DNA of 64,000 bases, taken from Oceanipulchritudo coccoides (GTDB lineage: Bacteria > Verrucomicrobiota > Verrucomicrobiia > Opitutales > Oceanipulchritudinaceae). Positions 1 to 8,674 of the stretch are shown in pieces (positions within the stretch are counted from its first letter, which is position 1; each line of letters opens with the position of its first letter). Both the position numbers and the translations under genes were made by a program. Under the pieces are notes generated by a model, which was not told the DNA's origin, made no database searches, and was given only the letters and a program-made list of their open reading frames with translations. The stretch spans positions 858,990-922,989 of the forward strand of contig NZ_JAAGNX010000002.1 of the NCBI RefSeq assembly GCF_010500615.1, written 5' to 3'.

Positions 1-142
1 CCTCTGTTTTTCCCCTCGGGGAAACCCGGTTTGTCGGGAAAGTGCCAGGAATCCTCCAGGCAACTCCAAACACAAGCCGTAAATCCATTTTATTAACCTC
101 TAATGCAGGGTCTGGGAGTCCTTCCCGTCTGCCGCTTAGATT
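1..142 (+). other. non-coding leader upstream of rplC
   Basis: No gene could be supported here. In particular no S10 (rpsJ) C-terminus is readable in any plus frame, although rpsJ usually lies directly before rplC. A short perfect hairpin (TTTCCCC-TC-GGGGAAA) sits near base 10-25, and could be a leader structure or the end of an upstream terminator. The stretch probably contains the 5' untranslated leader of the ribosomal operon; no convincing -35/-10 pair was found. Confidence 0.4.
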
Positions 143-784
143 ATGAGTACAGCATTAATTGGCAAAAAAGTCGGCATGACCCAAGTCTACATAGAGACTG
201 GGGAGCTTGTGCCTGTAACCGTCATTGAAGCCGGTCCTTGTCCTGTCGTTCAAGTGAAGAATCAGGAGAAGGATGGCTACAGTGCTATTCAAATCGGCTT
301 CGGCTCCAAAAAGGAGAAGAACACAAGCAATGGCGCGAAAGGCCATTTCAAGAAGGCCGGTTCGGATCCCCAGAGGTTTCTGCGGGAGATTCGCCTGACA
401 GAGGATTCCACTGCTGAAGCAGGATCCTCCCTGACTGTGGAGATTTTCCAGGATGACGCCAAAGTCGACGTCATCGGGGAGACCAAGGGTCGTGGTTTTC
501 AGGGGGTCGTTAAACGCTGGAATTTTGCTGGCGGACCTGCTTCCCACGGTTCCATGTTCCATCGTCGCGGTGGATCTTATGGGATGTGCCAGTGGCCAGG
601 CAAGGTCATCAAGGGAAAGAAGATGCCCGGACAGTTCGGGACCCACCGCCGCACCGTGCAAAACCTGAAGATCGTGAAAATCCTGCCTGAGAAGAATCTC
701 ATTCTGGTAAAGGGATCTGTCCCGGGTGCAACAGGGTCGACCGTTCTGGTCCGCAAGGCGATCAAGGCCAAGGCTTCGGCTTAA
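143..784 (+). CDS. rplC: 50S ribosomal protein L3
   Basis: Large-subunit protein that binds 23S rRNA early in assembly and reaches toward the peptidyl transferase centre. The 213-residue product begins MSTALIGKKVGMTQ, the usual bacterial L3 start, and has the KGRGFQG segment at residues 115-121 followed by the Gly/His/Arg-rich loop that enters rRNA. Length is normal. It opens the visible part of the ribosomal supercluster, with rplD 22 bases downstream. There is no clear Shine-Dalgarno sequence before the ATG. Confidence 0.98.
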   Translation: MSTALIGKKVGMTQVYIETGELVPVTVIEAGPCPVVQVKNQEKDGYSAIQIGFGSKKEKNTSNGAKGHFKKAGSDPQRFLREIRLTEDSTAEAGSSLTVEIFQDDAKVDVIGETKGRGFQGVVKRWNFAGGPASHGSMFHRRGGSYGMCQWPGKVIKGKKMPGQFGTHRRTVQNLKIVKILPEKNLILVKGSVPGATGSTVLVRKAIKAKASA

Positions 785-806
785 TTTCCAAGAGGATTTT
801 ATAATC

Positions 807-1436
807 ATGAAACTCAAAGTTTTCAGTTCAGATGGTGGTTCCTCCTCGGAGAAGGAATACGCTATTCCACAATTTGACGGGGAAAAGGGCCTGCAGGCCT
901 TGAAGCAGGTGATTCTGGCCGTAATGGCCAATCGTCGCCAAGGCACTGTTTCCACAAAGACCCGCTCAACGGTTCATGGAACTGGCAAAAAGCCGTTCCG
1001 CCAGAAGGGTTCAGGAACAGCCCGTCAGGGATCCAAGGTTGCTCCCCAGCATTACCATGGTTCTGTTGCACACGGCCCTCAGCCCAGGGACTTCAGCCAG
1101 CGCATCAACAAGAAGATGCGTCATGCAGCCCTTTCCCGCGCTCTTTTCGACCGTGCTGTTGACGGGGAAGTCGTAGTTATTGAAAAATGGGAAGTTGCTG
1201 ACCGGAAGACCCGTCTTTTCAACGAGGTGTTGGAGAAAGTTGCCCCGAAAGGTCGTCTGCTCATTCTTGATGACAGCTGGTCCGATCAAAGCCTCTTGGC
1301 AGCCCGCAACATCAACCGAATAGAGGTCAACGAGGCAAGCGATGTGAATGCATACGACCTCAGCGCCTATGACCAGGTGATTTTCAGTGAAAAGGGTTTG
1401 GAGCGTCTGCTCACCCGTTTGAATGGAGGCAACTAA
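807..1436 (+). CDS. rplD: 50S ribosomal protein L4
   Basis: Large-subunit protein lining the peptide exit tunnel; in enterobacteria it also represses its own operon, which cannot be judged here. The 209-residue product starts MKLKVFSS and carries the GTGKKPFRQKGSGTARQGS-type basic loop that contacts rRNA and the tunnel. An in-frame upstream start at 726 would overlap rplC and adds no conserved sequence, so ATG 807 with AGAGGA just upstream is preferred. The stop lies one base before the rplW ATG. Confidence 0.97.
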   Translation: MKLKVFSSDGGSSSEKEYAIPQFDGEKGLQALKQVILAVMANRRQGTVSTKTRSTVHGTGKKPFRQKGSGTARQGSKVAPQHYHGSVAHGPQPRDFSQRINKKMRHAALSRALFDRAVDGEVVVIEKWEVADRKTRLFNEVLEKVAPKGRLLILDDSWSDQSLLAARNINRIEVNEASDVNAYDLSAYDQVIFSEKGLERLLTRLNGGN

Positions 1437-1437
1437 T

Positions 1438-1728
1438 ATGATTTACCGCGATAGTATTTTACTCGAACACGTTATCACCGAAAAGGCGACGGAAGCGACT
1501 TCCCATGCCAATCAGTACACGTTCAAAGTTGCTGATTCGGCCAATCGGGTCGCCGTCAAGCAGGCCATTGAAGCTCAGTTTGGAGTGGAAGTGTCCGTGG
1601 TCCGGATCGCCAACGTAAAACCCAAATTCAAGCAGGATCGCATGCGACGCGGAAAGGTGCATCGCCGGTCCAGTTACAAGAAAGCCATTGTACGATTGAA
1701 GCAGGGATCAACCATTGAAATGGCCTAA
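1438..1728 (+). CDS. rplW: 50S ribosomal protein L23
   Basis: Exit-tunnel rim protein, the docking site for trigger factor and SRP. The 96-residue product starts MIYRDSILLEHVITEKATE, the usual L23 N-terminus with the TEKAT helix. ATG 1438 is chosen over an in-frame ATG at 1423 because GGAGG at about 1426-1430 sits at ideal spacing for 1438 and the upstream extension would overlap rplD. The C-terminal half has the basic KRR-like segment that binds 23S rRNA. Confidence 0.96.
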   Translation: MIYRDSILLEHVITEKATEATSHANQYTFKVADSANRVAVKQAIEAQFGVEVSVVRIANVKPKFKQDRMRRGKVHRRSSYKKAIVRLKQGSTIEMA

Positions 1729-1748
1729 GGTCATCAGGAGATAAGAAA

Positions 1749-2594
1749 ATGCCTATTATTTCAAAACGACCCATCACGCCGGCACAGCGATTCCATGTTG
1801 GAGTTCGCACCGAAGGTCTCAGCAAGGAACGTCCGGTCAAAAGCCTCACGGAATCCAAAAAGCGCACCGGTGGCCGTAATTTCTACGGACGTATCACCAG
1901 CCGTCGCCGCGGTGGTGGGCATAAGAAGCTGTACCGCCGGATTGATTTCCGTCGCGACAAGATCGATATGCCTGCCGAGGTTATCCGCTTCGAGTATGAT
2001 CCAAATCGCTCCGCGAATATTGCCTTGGTCAAGTATGAGGACGACGAGCTGCGTTACATTCTTGCGCCGAACAAATTAAATGTCGGGGACAAGATCATCA
2101 ACGCCAGCGAGTCGGCAGAATTCAAGCCGGGTAACAGCATGCCGTTAAAAAGCATTCCTGCGGCAATGAAGGTCCACAATATCGAGATCAAGCCGAATAC
2201 CAAAGCTCAAATGGTCCGGACTGCAGGTGTTGCTGCGACACTCGTTTCGATTGAGAAGGGCAACGCGACTCTTCGGATGCCTTCAGGTGAAATTCGTATG
2301 GTCAAGGCCACTTGCCGCGCCACGATTGGAGAGGTCGGGAATTCCGAGCACGCCAACCGTTCCCTCGGCAAGGCTGGACGCTCCCGCTGGAAGGGTCGTC
2401 GCCCCCGTGTGCGTGGTGTTGCCATGAATCCAGTTGACCACCCGATGGGTGGTGGTGAAGGCCGTACTTCAGGCGGTGGCCATCCGGTCAGCCCCTGGGG
2501 CCAGCTTTCAAAAGGCTTCCCAACCCGCAAGAAGAACAAGGCCTCGAACAAGCTCATTCTGGTTCGCCGGAATGGCCGCAAGGTAAAGAATTAA
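1749..2594 (+). CDS. rplB: 50S ribosomal protein L2
   Basis: Core 23S rRNA-binding protein required for subunit association and near the peptidyl transferase centre. At 281 residues it matches the family. The C-terminal conserved block VDHPMGGGEG, with the histidine implicated in activity, is present, and the end is rich in basic residues (RKKNKASNKLILVRR). An AGGAG motif lies close upstream of the ATG. It sits between rplW and rpsS in standard order. Confidence 0.98.
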   Translation: MPIISKRPITPAQRFHVGVRTEGLSKERPVKSLTESKKRTGGRNFYGRITSRRRGGGHKKLYRRIDFRRDKIDMPAEVIRFEYDPNRSANIALVKYEDDELRYILAPNKLNVGDKIINASESAEFKPGNSMPLKSIPAAMKVHNIEIKPNTKAQMVRTAGVAATLVSIEKGNATLRMPSGEIRMVKATCRATIGEVGNSEHANRSLGKAGRSRWKGRRPRVRGVAMNPVDHPMGGGEGRTSGGGHPVSPWGQLSKGFPTRKKNKASNKLILVRRNGRKVKN

Positions 2595-2630
2595 CCCATT
2601 CAATTTTAACGGTCACACACATTTATACAT

Positions 2631-2900
2631 ATGGCTCGTTCACTTAAAAAAGGATTTTTCGTCGACCCCGGTCTCTGGAAGAAGGTTTCCAAGGCGCAGG
2701 CGGCAGACGATCGTCGCCCCATCAAGACTTGGAGTCGGCGCTCACAGATTACCCCGGAATTTGTCGGCTTGAACTTTGAGGTTCATAACGGCAAGGGATT
2801 TGCCCCTGTGCACATCACCGAGAATATGGTGGGTCACCGGATGGGTGAATTTGCCCCGACGCGGACGTTCAAGGGACACCAGCCACATACCAAGAAGTAA
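2631..2900 (+). CDS. rpsS: 30S ribosomal protein S19
   Basis: Small-subunit head protein that forms a complex with S13 and contacts A-site tRNA. The 89-residue product starts [12 protein letters not shown] and has the conserved segment [19 protein letters not shown] and terminal [12 protein letters not shown], diagnostic for S19. Length is typical. It is followed 11 bases later by rplV. Confidence 0.98.
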   Translation: MARSLKKGFFVDPGLWKKVSKAQAADDRRPIKTWSRRSQITPEFVGLNFEVHNGKGFAPVHITENMVGHRMGEFAPTRTFKGHQPHTKK

Positions 2901-2911
2901 AGAGGTATATC

Positions 2912-3250
2912 ATGGAAGTTATTGCCTACACAAAATACAGCCGGATCTCGCCCAAGAAGGCGCGTGAGGTTGCCAACGAGCTCCGGGGTCGTCCCGCGAA
3001 CGAGGCTTTGGAATTGCTGAAGTTCATCCCTCGCAAGGCTGCCCGGCTCATCCACAAGACACTTCACAGTGCTGTGGCCAATGCGGAGAATAATCACAAC
3101 TTGAATTCAGACGATCTGGTTATCAAGGAAGCGATTGTTGAGGAAGGCCCTGCTTTCCGCCGCTTCAAGCCAGCTGCCCGTGGGTCTGCGAAGCCAATCC
3201 GCAAGCGCACAAGTCACCTTCGAATCGTACTCACCGAATCATCCAACTAA
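2912..3250 (+). CDS. rplV: 50S ribosomal protein L22
   Basis: Tunnel-lining large-subunit protein whose beta hairpin, with L4, forms the constriction where macrolides act. The 112-residue product shows the N-terminal YSRISPKKAREVAN helix, the LHSAVANAENN motif and the basic hairpin RFKPAARGSAKPIRKRTSHL. AGAGGT precedes the ATG. rpsC follows after six bases. Confidence 0.97.
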   Translation: MEVIAYTKYSRISPKKAREVANELRGRPANEALELLKFIPRKAARLIHKTLHSAVANAENNHNLNSDDLVIKEAIVEEGPAFRRFKPAARGSAKPIRKRTSHLRIVLTESSN

Positions 3251-3256
3251 TTTATT

Positions 3257-3895
3257 ATGGGACAGAAAGTTAATCCAATTGGGTTTCGCTTATCCGTGCG
3301 CCGTGACTGGCAGTCACGCTGGTTTTCGAACAAGAAGGAATTTGGTGCGAACCTCAAGGAGGACTATGAGATCCGCTCCTTCCTTGAAGAGAAGTTCCGC
3401 TACGCCGCTGTGCCGCGCATCATGATTGAGCGTGCCGGTAACCGTGTCCGTATCAAGGTCTACACTGCCCGTCCGGGAATCGTCATCGGGCGCAAGGGTG
3501 CCGAGCTTGAAAAAATCAAGGAGTCCCTGGGGAAGCTGATCAAGAAGGACGTGATTCTTGACATCCAGGAAGTGAAGAAGCCTGACATGGTGGCCAAGCT
3601 GGTTGCCGAAAGTGTCGCCCTTCAGTTGGAGCGCCGGATTTCATTCCGCCGGGCCATGAAGAAAGCTGTCCAGAGCACAATGAGTATTGGTGCCAAAGGA
3701 ATTCGTCTCCAGGTTTCCGGTCGTCTCGGTGGAGCCGATATTGCCCGTACTGAGAGTGCCCGTTCCGGTTCGGTGCCACTGCACACCCTTCGTGCCAATA
3801 TTGATTATGGTTTCTCCGAGGCCCGCACGGTCTACGGGAAAATCGGAGTGAAGTGTTGGATTTGCCTCGATGACGAGGAAAAGCTCTTCAACTAG
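3257..3895 (+). CDS. rpsC: 30S ribosomal protein S3
   Basis: Small-subunit head protein at the mRNA entry channel with helicase-related basic residues. The 212-residue product has an N-terminal MGQKVNPIGFRL signature, a KH domain at about residues 40-110 with the GRKGAELEK loop, and the C-terminal domain with the RLGGADIARTE signature. It lacks the long acidic or basic tail seen in some phyla. A weak AT-rich region separates it from rplP. Confidence 0.98.
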   Translation: MGQKVNPIGFRLSVRRDWQSRWFSNKKEFGANLKEDYEIRSFLEEKFRYAAVPRIMIERAGNRVRIKVYTARPGIVIGRKGAELEKIKESLGKLIKKDVILDIQEVKKPDMVAKLVAESVALQLERRISFRRAMKKAVQSTMSIGAKGIRLQVSGRLGGADIARTESARSGSVPLHTLRANIDYGFSEARTVYGKIGVKCWICLDDEEKLFN

Positions 3896-3940
3896 GTTTC
3901 AAGCACTGTATTTGAATTTTAAAGCCAGGAGATATTTACC

Positions 3941-4354
3941 ATGCCGTTAATGCCATCCAGAACCAAGTACCGGAAAAGCCAGCGTCGCCGTAACCGGGGA
4001 AACGCCAAAGGTGGTGACACGCTCGCTTTCGGCGATTTTGGAATCCAAGCCCTTGGCCGTGGTCTTTTGACCGCCAGCCAGATTGAAGCAGCCCGTGTCG
4101 CCATTAATCGCTATCTCAGTCGCCGAGGCAAGGTCTGGATCCGGGTCTTCCCGCACAAGCCGATTACCAAGAAGCCGGCTGAAACACGCCAAGGCAAAGG
4201 AAAGGGTGCAGTGGAATTCTGGGCCGCCAATATCAAGCCGGGAACTGTTTTGTTCGAATTGAGCGGTGTCAGCATCACTGCTGCCCGTGAAGCCATGCGC
4301 CTCGCGGACGGTAAGCTGCCGATCACCTGTCGTTTTATCCATAAGGACCTTTAA
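3941..4354 (+). CDS. rplP: 50S ribosomal protein L16
   Basis: Large-subunit protein that binds near the A-site tRNA elbow and organises 23S rRNA. The 137-residue product starts MPLMPSRTKYRKSQRRRNRG, typical for L16, and has the conserved GKGKGAVEFWAA segment near residue 85 and a terminal AMRLADGKLPI block. CAGGAGAT lies about nine bases upstream. Standard position between rpsC and rpmC. Confidence 0.97.
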   Translation: MPLMPSRTKYRKSQRRRNRGNAKGGDTLAFGDFGIQALGRGLLTASQIEAARVAINRYLSRRGKVWIRVFPHKPITKKPAETRQGKGKGAVEFWAANIKPGTVLFELSGVSITAAREAMRLADGKLPITCRFIHKDL

Positions 4355-4371
4355 ATTAGGAAGCTATCACA

Positions 4372-4584
4372 ATGGCATTGAATGCAAAGGAAGTCGCCGA
4401 GCTGTCACTCGCTGAAATCGAAAAGAAAATCCGGGATACCCGGCATGAGCTTCTCGAACTGCGTCTCCGGAAGAAGACCGGACAGCTGGAAAAATCACAT
4501 TTACTGAAGGAACTCCGCCGCGACGTGGCTCGCTTGGAAACCTTCGCCACCAGCAAGAAAAAAGAAGCTGTTGCATCCGCTTAA
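4372..4584 (+). CDS. rpmC: 50S ribosomal protein L29
   Basis: Small two-helix protein at the exit-tunnel rim next to L23. The 70-residue product starts MALNAKEVAELSLAEIEKK, and has the characteristic LLELRLRKKTGQLE and RRDVARLETF helical segments. AGGAAG precedes the ATG. Its normal place before rpsQ confirms the call. Confidence 0.95.
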   Translation: MALNAKEVAELSLAEIEKKIRDTRHELLELRLRKKTGQLEKSHLLKELRRDVARLETFATSKKKEAVASA

Positions 4585-4618
4585 GGGATGAAACCCATCA
4601 ATTACAGGAATTCTAGCA

Positions 4619-4885
4619 ATGTCAGATCGTAAACAACGAAAAAACATCACAGGTACCGTGACAAGCCGCTCCGGCGACAAGTCGATCAAGGTGACCTACG
4701 ATTACAAGATTCGTCACCCTCTTTATAACAAGGAGATCAAGCAGAAGACGGTTGTGCATGCACACGACGAGCAAAACGAGTGTGCTGTCGGGGACCGGAT
4801 TTCCATCATGGAAACCCGCCCGCTGAGCAAGCTCAAGCGCTTCCGTGTGGTCAAAGTGCTGCACAAGGCACCGGTGATCGATTGA
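4619..4885 (+). CDS. rpsQ: 30S ribosomal protein S17
   Basis: OB-fold protein that binds 16S rRNA early in 30S assembly. The 88-residue product begins MSDRKQRKNITGTVTSR and shows the SDKSIKVTYDYKIRHPLYNK-like core (here with SGDKSIKV) and the C-terminal MRPLSKLKRFRVV-type motif. ACAGGAATT lies just upstream. Confidence 0.96.
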   Translation: MSDRKQRKNITGTVTSRSGDKSIKVTYDYKIRHPLYNKEIKQKTVVHAHDEQNECAVGDRISIMETRPLSKLKRFRVVKVLHKAPVID

Positions 4886-4927
4886 ACGGGTAATACGGGT
4901 TTATTTTAAAGACAGGAGAGAACTCTC

Positions 4928-5293
4928 ATGATACAAATGCTTTCAGCGGTCAAGGTGGCCGACAATACAGGAGCCAAGACAGCGAAAATGATTCGCCGTC
5001 TGGGTCAGCTCAAGAAGACGGCCGGAGTGGGCGACGAGATTGTCGTACACATTCGGGAATCATCACCGGACGCCACGGTCAAGAAGGGAACGGTCTGCAG
5101 GGCGGTCATCGTCAGGACTCGTGCTCCCATCCGTCGCAAGGATGGTAGCTATCTTCGTTTTGACAGTAACGCCGTTGTTTTGATTACCCCGGAAGGGCAA
5201 CCACGCGGCAGTCGCGTCTATGGACCGATTGCCCGCGAGCTACGGCAAAAGAAGTACATGAAGATTATCAGTCTCGCACCAGAGGTTCTATAA
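4928..5293 (+). CDS. rplN: 50S ribosomal protein L14
   Basis: Large-subunit protein at the subunit interface that binds the silencing factor RsfS. The 121-residue product starts MIQMLSAVKVADNTGAKT and has the motif GVGDEIVVHIRESSPD and end block ARELRQKKYMKIISLAPEVL, all diagnostic. Its TAA overlaps the ATG of rplX in a TAATG, so the two are translationally coupled. Confidence 0.98.
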   Translation: MIQMLSAVKVADNTGAKTAKMIRRLGQLKKTAGVGDEIVVHIRESSPDATVKKGTVCRAVIVRTRAPIRRKDGSYLRFDSNAVVLITPEGQPRGSRVYGPIARELRQKKYMKIISLAPEVL

Positions 5294-5550
5294 TGAAGAC
5301 ATTTATCAAAGCAGGAGAAGAAGTTGTTGTCATCGCGGGCAACGGTCGCGGTACGCGCGGGAAGGTGATGCAGGTTTATCCCAAGGCGGGACGTGTCCTC
5401 GTGGAAGGTGTGAACAAGCGCAAGCATCACGAGCGCAAAACCCAGGAAAACCCTGAGGGAGCAATCACAGAGCGGGAAAATCCGATTCACATTTCCAACG
5501 TGATGCCAGCGTCGCGTTATTCAGAAAAAGTCGAGGGCAAGAATAAATAA
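5293..5550 (+). CDS. rplX: 50S ribosomal protein L24
   Basis: Assembly-initiator protein of the large subunit, with a KOW fold. The 85-residue product has the KOW motif as EEVVVIAGNGRGTRGKV and the following GVNKRKHHERKTQENPEG block. It is shorter than the common 100-110 residues and lacks most of the C-terminal zinc-like extension. Start is fixed by the one-base TAATG overlap with rplN. Confidence 0.95.
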   Translation: MKTFIKAGEEVVVIAGNGRGTRGKVMQVYPKAGRVLVEGVNKRKHHERKTQENPEGAITERENPIHISNVMPASRYSEKVEGKNK

Positions 5551-5619
5551 TTTAACAGCCCTGGAGGTCTTTGCACGGCGGATTAGTCCGTAGTGAGGAA
5601 ACCGCAGGGCACACGAAAA

Positions 5620-6186
5620 ATGGAAAAAGCATACTTACAGCAGTATTACACCGATAAGGTGGTACCCGATCTGATGAAGAGTCGGGGATACACGAATGTT
5701 CACCAGGTTCCACAGATCGAGAAGATTGTCATCAATTCAGGTTTCTCCGCGACTGCGGAAAAAGGCCAGATTGAGGAGATCGTTCGGGACATCACTACGA
5801 TCAGTGGGCAAAAAGTTGTCGTTACAAAGGCCAGGAAGAGTGTCAGTAACTTCAAGTTGCGCGAAGGCATGCCTGTTGGCGTGATGGTGACACTCCGTGG
5901 CCGCCAGATGTACGAGTTTCTTTACCGCCTGCTTGCGGTGGCGCTACCGGGTATCCGTGACTTCCGAGGGGTGAGGGATCGCCTGGATGGAAACGGCAAC
6001 TACACCCTTGGTATCACCGACCACTCCATCTTTCCAGAGATCCACGGGGATGGTTCCAAGTACACCATTGGCATGGATATTTGCATCACCACAACCGCTG
6101 GTTCGGATGAAGAGGGTCGTGAGCTGCTCAGCATGCTCGGAATGCCCTTCCGCAAGCGCTCAACCGCCGCCACCGCTAACGCTTAA
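5620..6186 (+). CDS. rplE: 50S ribosomal protein L5
   Basis: Central protuberance protein that binds 5S rRNA and contacts P-site tRNA. The preferred start is ATG 5620 ([18 protein letters not shown], 188 residues), which matches the family; an in-frame GTG at 5593 would add nine unconserved residues. The conserved [19 protein letters not shown] and [11 protein letters not shown] segments are present. Two in-frame options leave the exact start slightly uncertain. Confidence 0.96.
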   Translation: MEKAYLQQYYTDKVVPDLMKSRGYTNVHQVPQIEKIVINSGFSATAEKGQIEEIVRDITTISGQKVVVTKARKSVSNFKLREGMPVGVMVTLRGRQMYEFLYRLLAVALPGIRDFRGVRDRLDGNGNYTLGITDHSIFPEIHGDGSKYTIGMDICITTTAGSDEEGRELLSMLGMPFRKRSTAATANA

Positions 6187-6202
6187 TTTTGAGGATACGA
6201 TA

Positions 6203-6508
6203 ATGGCTAAAAAAGCAATGATTGAACGAAACAAGAAGCGCGAACGCATGGTTGCCCAATACGCTGCCAAGCGCGCTGAGTTGAAGCGGATCCTTTCTGA
6301 TCCGGGTACCTCCGATGATGAATTTTATGTAGCTCAGAGGAAACTAACAAAACTTCCGAAGAACTCCAATCCGATCCGCCTGCGGAACCGCTGCAGCGTA
6401 ACTGGACGCCCCCGCGCGTATTTGAGAAAGTATGGTGTGAGCCGGATTACTTTCCGTGAACTGGCAACCCAAGGAAAGATCCCCGGTGTGACTAAGTCAT
6501 CCTGGTAG
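6203..6508 (+). CDS. rpsN: 30S ribosomal protein S14 (zinc-free form)
   Basis: Small-subunit head protein. The 101-residue product starts [17 protein letters not shown] and ends in the block [19 protein letters not shown]. It is the long form without the CxxC...CxxC zinc knuckle, since only one cysteine remains in the signature. ATG 6203 is preceded by GAGGATACG; the reading frame is open upstream through rplE but that part is not conserved. Confidence 0.97.
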   Translation: MAKKAMIERNKKRERMVAQYAAKRAELKRILSDPGTSDDEFYVAQRKLTKLPKNSNPIRLRNRCSVTGRPRAYLRKYGVSRITFRELATQGKIPGVTKSSW

Positions 6509-6543
6509 ACACGTTCCATCCATATTAGAAAAAGGAGAGTCAA

Positions 6544-6933
6544 ATGTCTGATCCTATTAGTAATTTTTTAACTGTCATCCGTAACGCTTACAGGGCCAAC
6601 AAGGAAACTTGTGATACCCGTTACTCGAAGATCCACCTCAGTATCGCTGAAATCCTCAAGGAAGAGGGTTATCTTCGGAATGTCGAAAAGATCGATGAGG
6701 ACGGAAAGCAGTATATCCGCCTGTCCTTGAAGTACGTCGATGAGACCCCGGCAGTCACGGGCATCAAGCGCGTGAGTACCCCGGGCCGTCGTTTATATTT
6801 CCAGTCACGAGATATTCCGCGGACCTTGGGCGGACTCGGCGTTGGTATCCTGACGACTTCGCGCGGAATCCTAAAGGACCGTGATGCCCGACGCCAGAAC
6901 GTCGGCGGAGAAATGATTTGTGCAATTTGGTAG
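6544..6933 (+). CDS. rpsH: 30S ribosomal protein S8
   Basis: Primary 16S rRNA-binding protein that organises the 30S platform; in E. coli it is the translational repressor of the spc operon. The 129-residue product begins MSDPISNFLTVIRNAY and ends with the conserved ILTTSRGILKDRDAR and GGEMICAIW. AAAGGAGAG lies six bases upstream, a strong Shine-Dalgarno sequence by the standards of this cluster. Confidence 0.98.
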   Translation: MSDPISNFLTVIRNAYRANKETCDTRYSKIHLSIAEILKEEGYLRNVEKIDEDGKQYIRLSLKYVDETPAVTGIKRVSTPGRRLYFQSRDIPRTLGGLGVGILTTSRGILKDRDARRQNVGGEMICAIW

Positions 6934-6948
6934 AAGAAAGAACGAACA

Positions 6949-7491
6949 ATGAGCCGTATAGGAAAATTACCGGTAACGATTCCCGAGAAGGTCGAAGTTA
7001 AGATCGAAAACGGGTCGACCATTCAGGTCAAGGGCCCCAAGGGATCGCTGACCAAGTCTTTCAACCCCAAAGTTATTTCCATCAAGGAAAGCGATGGCTC
7101 CATTGTAGTTGAGCCTGTCAGCAAGTCCCGCGAGGCGCGAGCCATGTATGGGACCGCCCGCAGCTTGATCAACGGAATGGTTGAGGGTGTTACAAAAGGG
7201 TTCGAGAAGAATCTGACGATCAGTGGCGTTGGCTTTAAAGCGAATGTCGAAGGCAACAAGCTCGACTTGGCGCTTGGCTACTCGCACCCGATCAAGCACC
7301 CGATTCCAGAGGGCTTGACGGTGACAGTGCAGGACCAGACCAAGGTCAAGGTTGTTGGCTACGACAAGCAGGTCGTAGGCGAATTTGCCGCACGGGTGAA
7401 AAAATTCTTCCCGGCAGAACCTTACAAGGGCAAAGGTGTTTCTATCGATGGTGAGTATGTTCGCCGCAAGGAAGGCAAGAAGGCGGGCTAA
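6949..7491 (+). CDS. rplF: 50S ribosomal protein L6
   Basis: Two-domain large-subunit protein near the GTPase-associated region and sarcin-ricin loop. The 180-residue product starts MSRIGKLPVTIPEKVEV and ends with the signature PEPYKGKGV-like segment (PAEPYKGKGVSIDGEYVRRK). Both duplicated domains are visible. Only 15 bases separate it from rpsH. Confidence 0.98.
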   Translation: MSRIGKLPVTIPEKVEVKIENGSTIQVKGPKGSLTKSFNPKVISIKESDGSIVVEPVSKSREARAMYGTARSLINGMVEGVTKGFEKNLTISGVGFKANVEGNKLDLALGYSHPIKHPIPEGLTVTVQDQTKVKVVGYDKQVVGEFAARVKKFFPAEPYKGKGVSIDGEYVRRKEGKKAG

Positions 7492-7505
7492 TCCTGATAT
7501 AATGC

Positions 7506-7522
7506 GAGGAAGGGCCTTCCTC
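7506..7522. repeat. inverted repeat between rplF and rplR
   Basis: GAGGAAGG-G-CCTTCCTC is a perfect 8-bp inverted repeat in the 62-base gap between rplF and rplR, the longest gap of the spc portion. It has no T-run, so it is not a factor-independent terminator. It may be an mRNA processing or regulatory hairpin; this is inference. Confidence 0.45.
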
Positions 7523-7553
7523 TTCCGCAAGTATCCAAAAATCAGTACGAAAA

Positions 7554-7919
7554 ATGAAAACAGTGAAACAAAAGATAATGTTGCGTCAGAAGCGAGTCTG
7601 GCGCATCCGAAAAAAGGTTTCCGGAACCGCCGAACGGCCGCGGCTCTGCGTCTCTTTTACCAACAAGCATATCTACGCGCAGGCAATTGATGACGAGGCA
7701 GGCAAGAGCCTTGTCACAATCTCTTCCCTGGGGAAGGACCTGAAAGGCGAGAAACTCAGTGCCAATCGCGAGAGTGCAGTACGAATCGGCAAGGCATTCG
7801 CTGAAAAGGCGAAGGCGGCCGGTGTGAGCCAGGTTGTCTTTGACCGTCATGGCCGTCCGTACCACGGTCGCGTCAAGGAATTTGCGGAAGCCGTGCGCGA
7901 AGGCGGAATTCAATTTTAA
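7554..7919 (+). CDS. rplR: 50S ribosomal protein L18
   Basis: 5S rRNA-binding protein of the central protuberance. The 121-residue product has the basic N-terminus, the block RPRLCVSFTNKHIYAQ and the C-terminal VVFDRHGRPYHGRVKEFAEAVREGG, diagnostic for L18. The ATG lacks a Shine-Dalgarno sequence. An in-frame-looking upstream reading from 7436 belongs to another frame and is not used. Confidence 0.96.
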   Translation: MKTVKQKIMLRQKRVWRIRKKVSGTAERPRLCVSFTNKHIYAQAIDDEAGKSLVTISSLGKDLKGEKLSANRESAVRIGKAFAEKAKAAGVSQVVFDRHGRPYHGRVKEFAEAVREGGIQF

Positions 7920-7934
7920 GGATAGGAATTTTAC

Positions 7935-8630
7935 ATGAGCGAAGAAGAAAACAAAGCTACTCCTGAGCAGGAAGCCCCACAGATTTCGGTTCCTTCAATT
8001 GAAGAGAGCAGTCCCGAGGACATTGTTGCCTCTAAACCCGGATCAAAAGAGCGCCAGAGCGCTGTCATCGGCAAGGTGGATCGTCCAACGCCTCCACCTT
8101 CCAACCGTCGGGGCGGACATCGCCGCGGTGGTAACCGGTCACGGTTTGGTGCACAGAAGCGCGAGGAAGAAGATAGTGGCCTCTTTGAAAAGGTGGTTCA
8201 CATCAACCGTTGTGCAAAGGTTGTCGCTGGCGGACGTCGCTTCAGCTTTTCAGCACTCGTGGTTGTCGGTGACAAGGAAGGCAACGTCGGAGTTGGTTAC
8301 GGCAAGGCGAAGGAAGTGCCTGAATGTATTCGCAAGGGAACAGAACAGGCCAAGAAAAACATGGCTCCTGTTGCCGTGAAGAATAACACAATTCCACACG
8401 AAGTACTCGGAGAGCACGACGGAGGCCGCATCATGTTGCGTCCAGCTGTTCCAGGAACGGGTGTTATCGCCGGTGGTGGTGTGCGGGCAGTCCTTGAGGC
8501 TGCCGGTATCAAGGACGTTCTTAGCAAGAGCCTCCGGTCCAACAATCCCGGGGCAATGGTTTTTGCGACATTGGATGCCTTGAACCAGCTACGTACACGT
8601 GAGATGATCCAAGCCATTCGCAAGGCCTGA
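7935..8630 (+). CDS. rpsE: 30S ribosomal protein S5 with long N-terminal extension
   Basis: Fidelity-related small-subunit protein with a double-stranded-RNA-binding N-terminal fold. The normal S5 core starts near residue 83 ([15 protein letters not shown]) and includes [17 protein letters not shown] and the [15 protein letters not shown] block. The 231-residue product is about 65-70 residues longer than E. coli S5. The extra N-terminus is acidic first (MSEEENK), then Arg/Gly-rich ([14 protein letters not shown]). rpmD, which normally follows, is missing; rplO comes next. Confidence 0.97.
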   Translation: MSEEENKATPEQEAPQISVPSIEESSPEDIVASKPGSKERQSAVIGKVDRPTPPPSNRRGGHRRGGNRSRFGAQKREEEDSGLFEKVVHINRCAKVVAGGRRFSFSALVVVGDKEGNVGVGYGKAKEVPECIRKGTEQAKKNMAPVAVKNNTIPHEVLGEHDGGRIMLRPAVPGTGVIAGGGVRAVLEAAGIKDVLSKSLRSNNPGAMVFATLDALNQLRTREMIQAIRKA

Positions 8631-8674
8631 GGATATTAACTTCGAAGACTTCTCAAGCATTAGGAATAAAACCC

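Noticed and set aside
143-955. 266-residue minus-strand frame opposite rplC and the start of rplD
   Set aside because: It covers the L3 gene, has no conserved segment and no ribosome-binding site.
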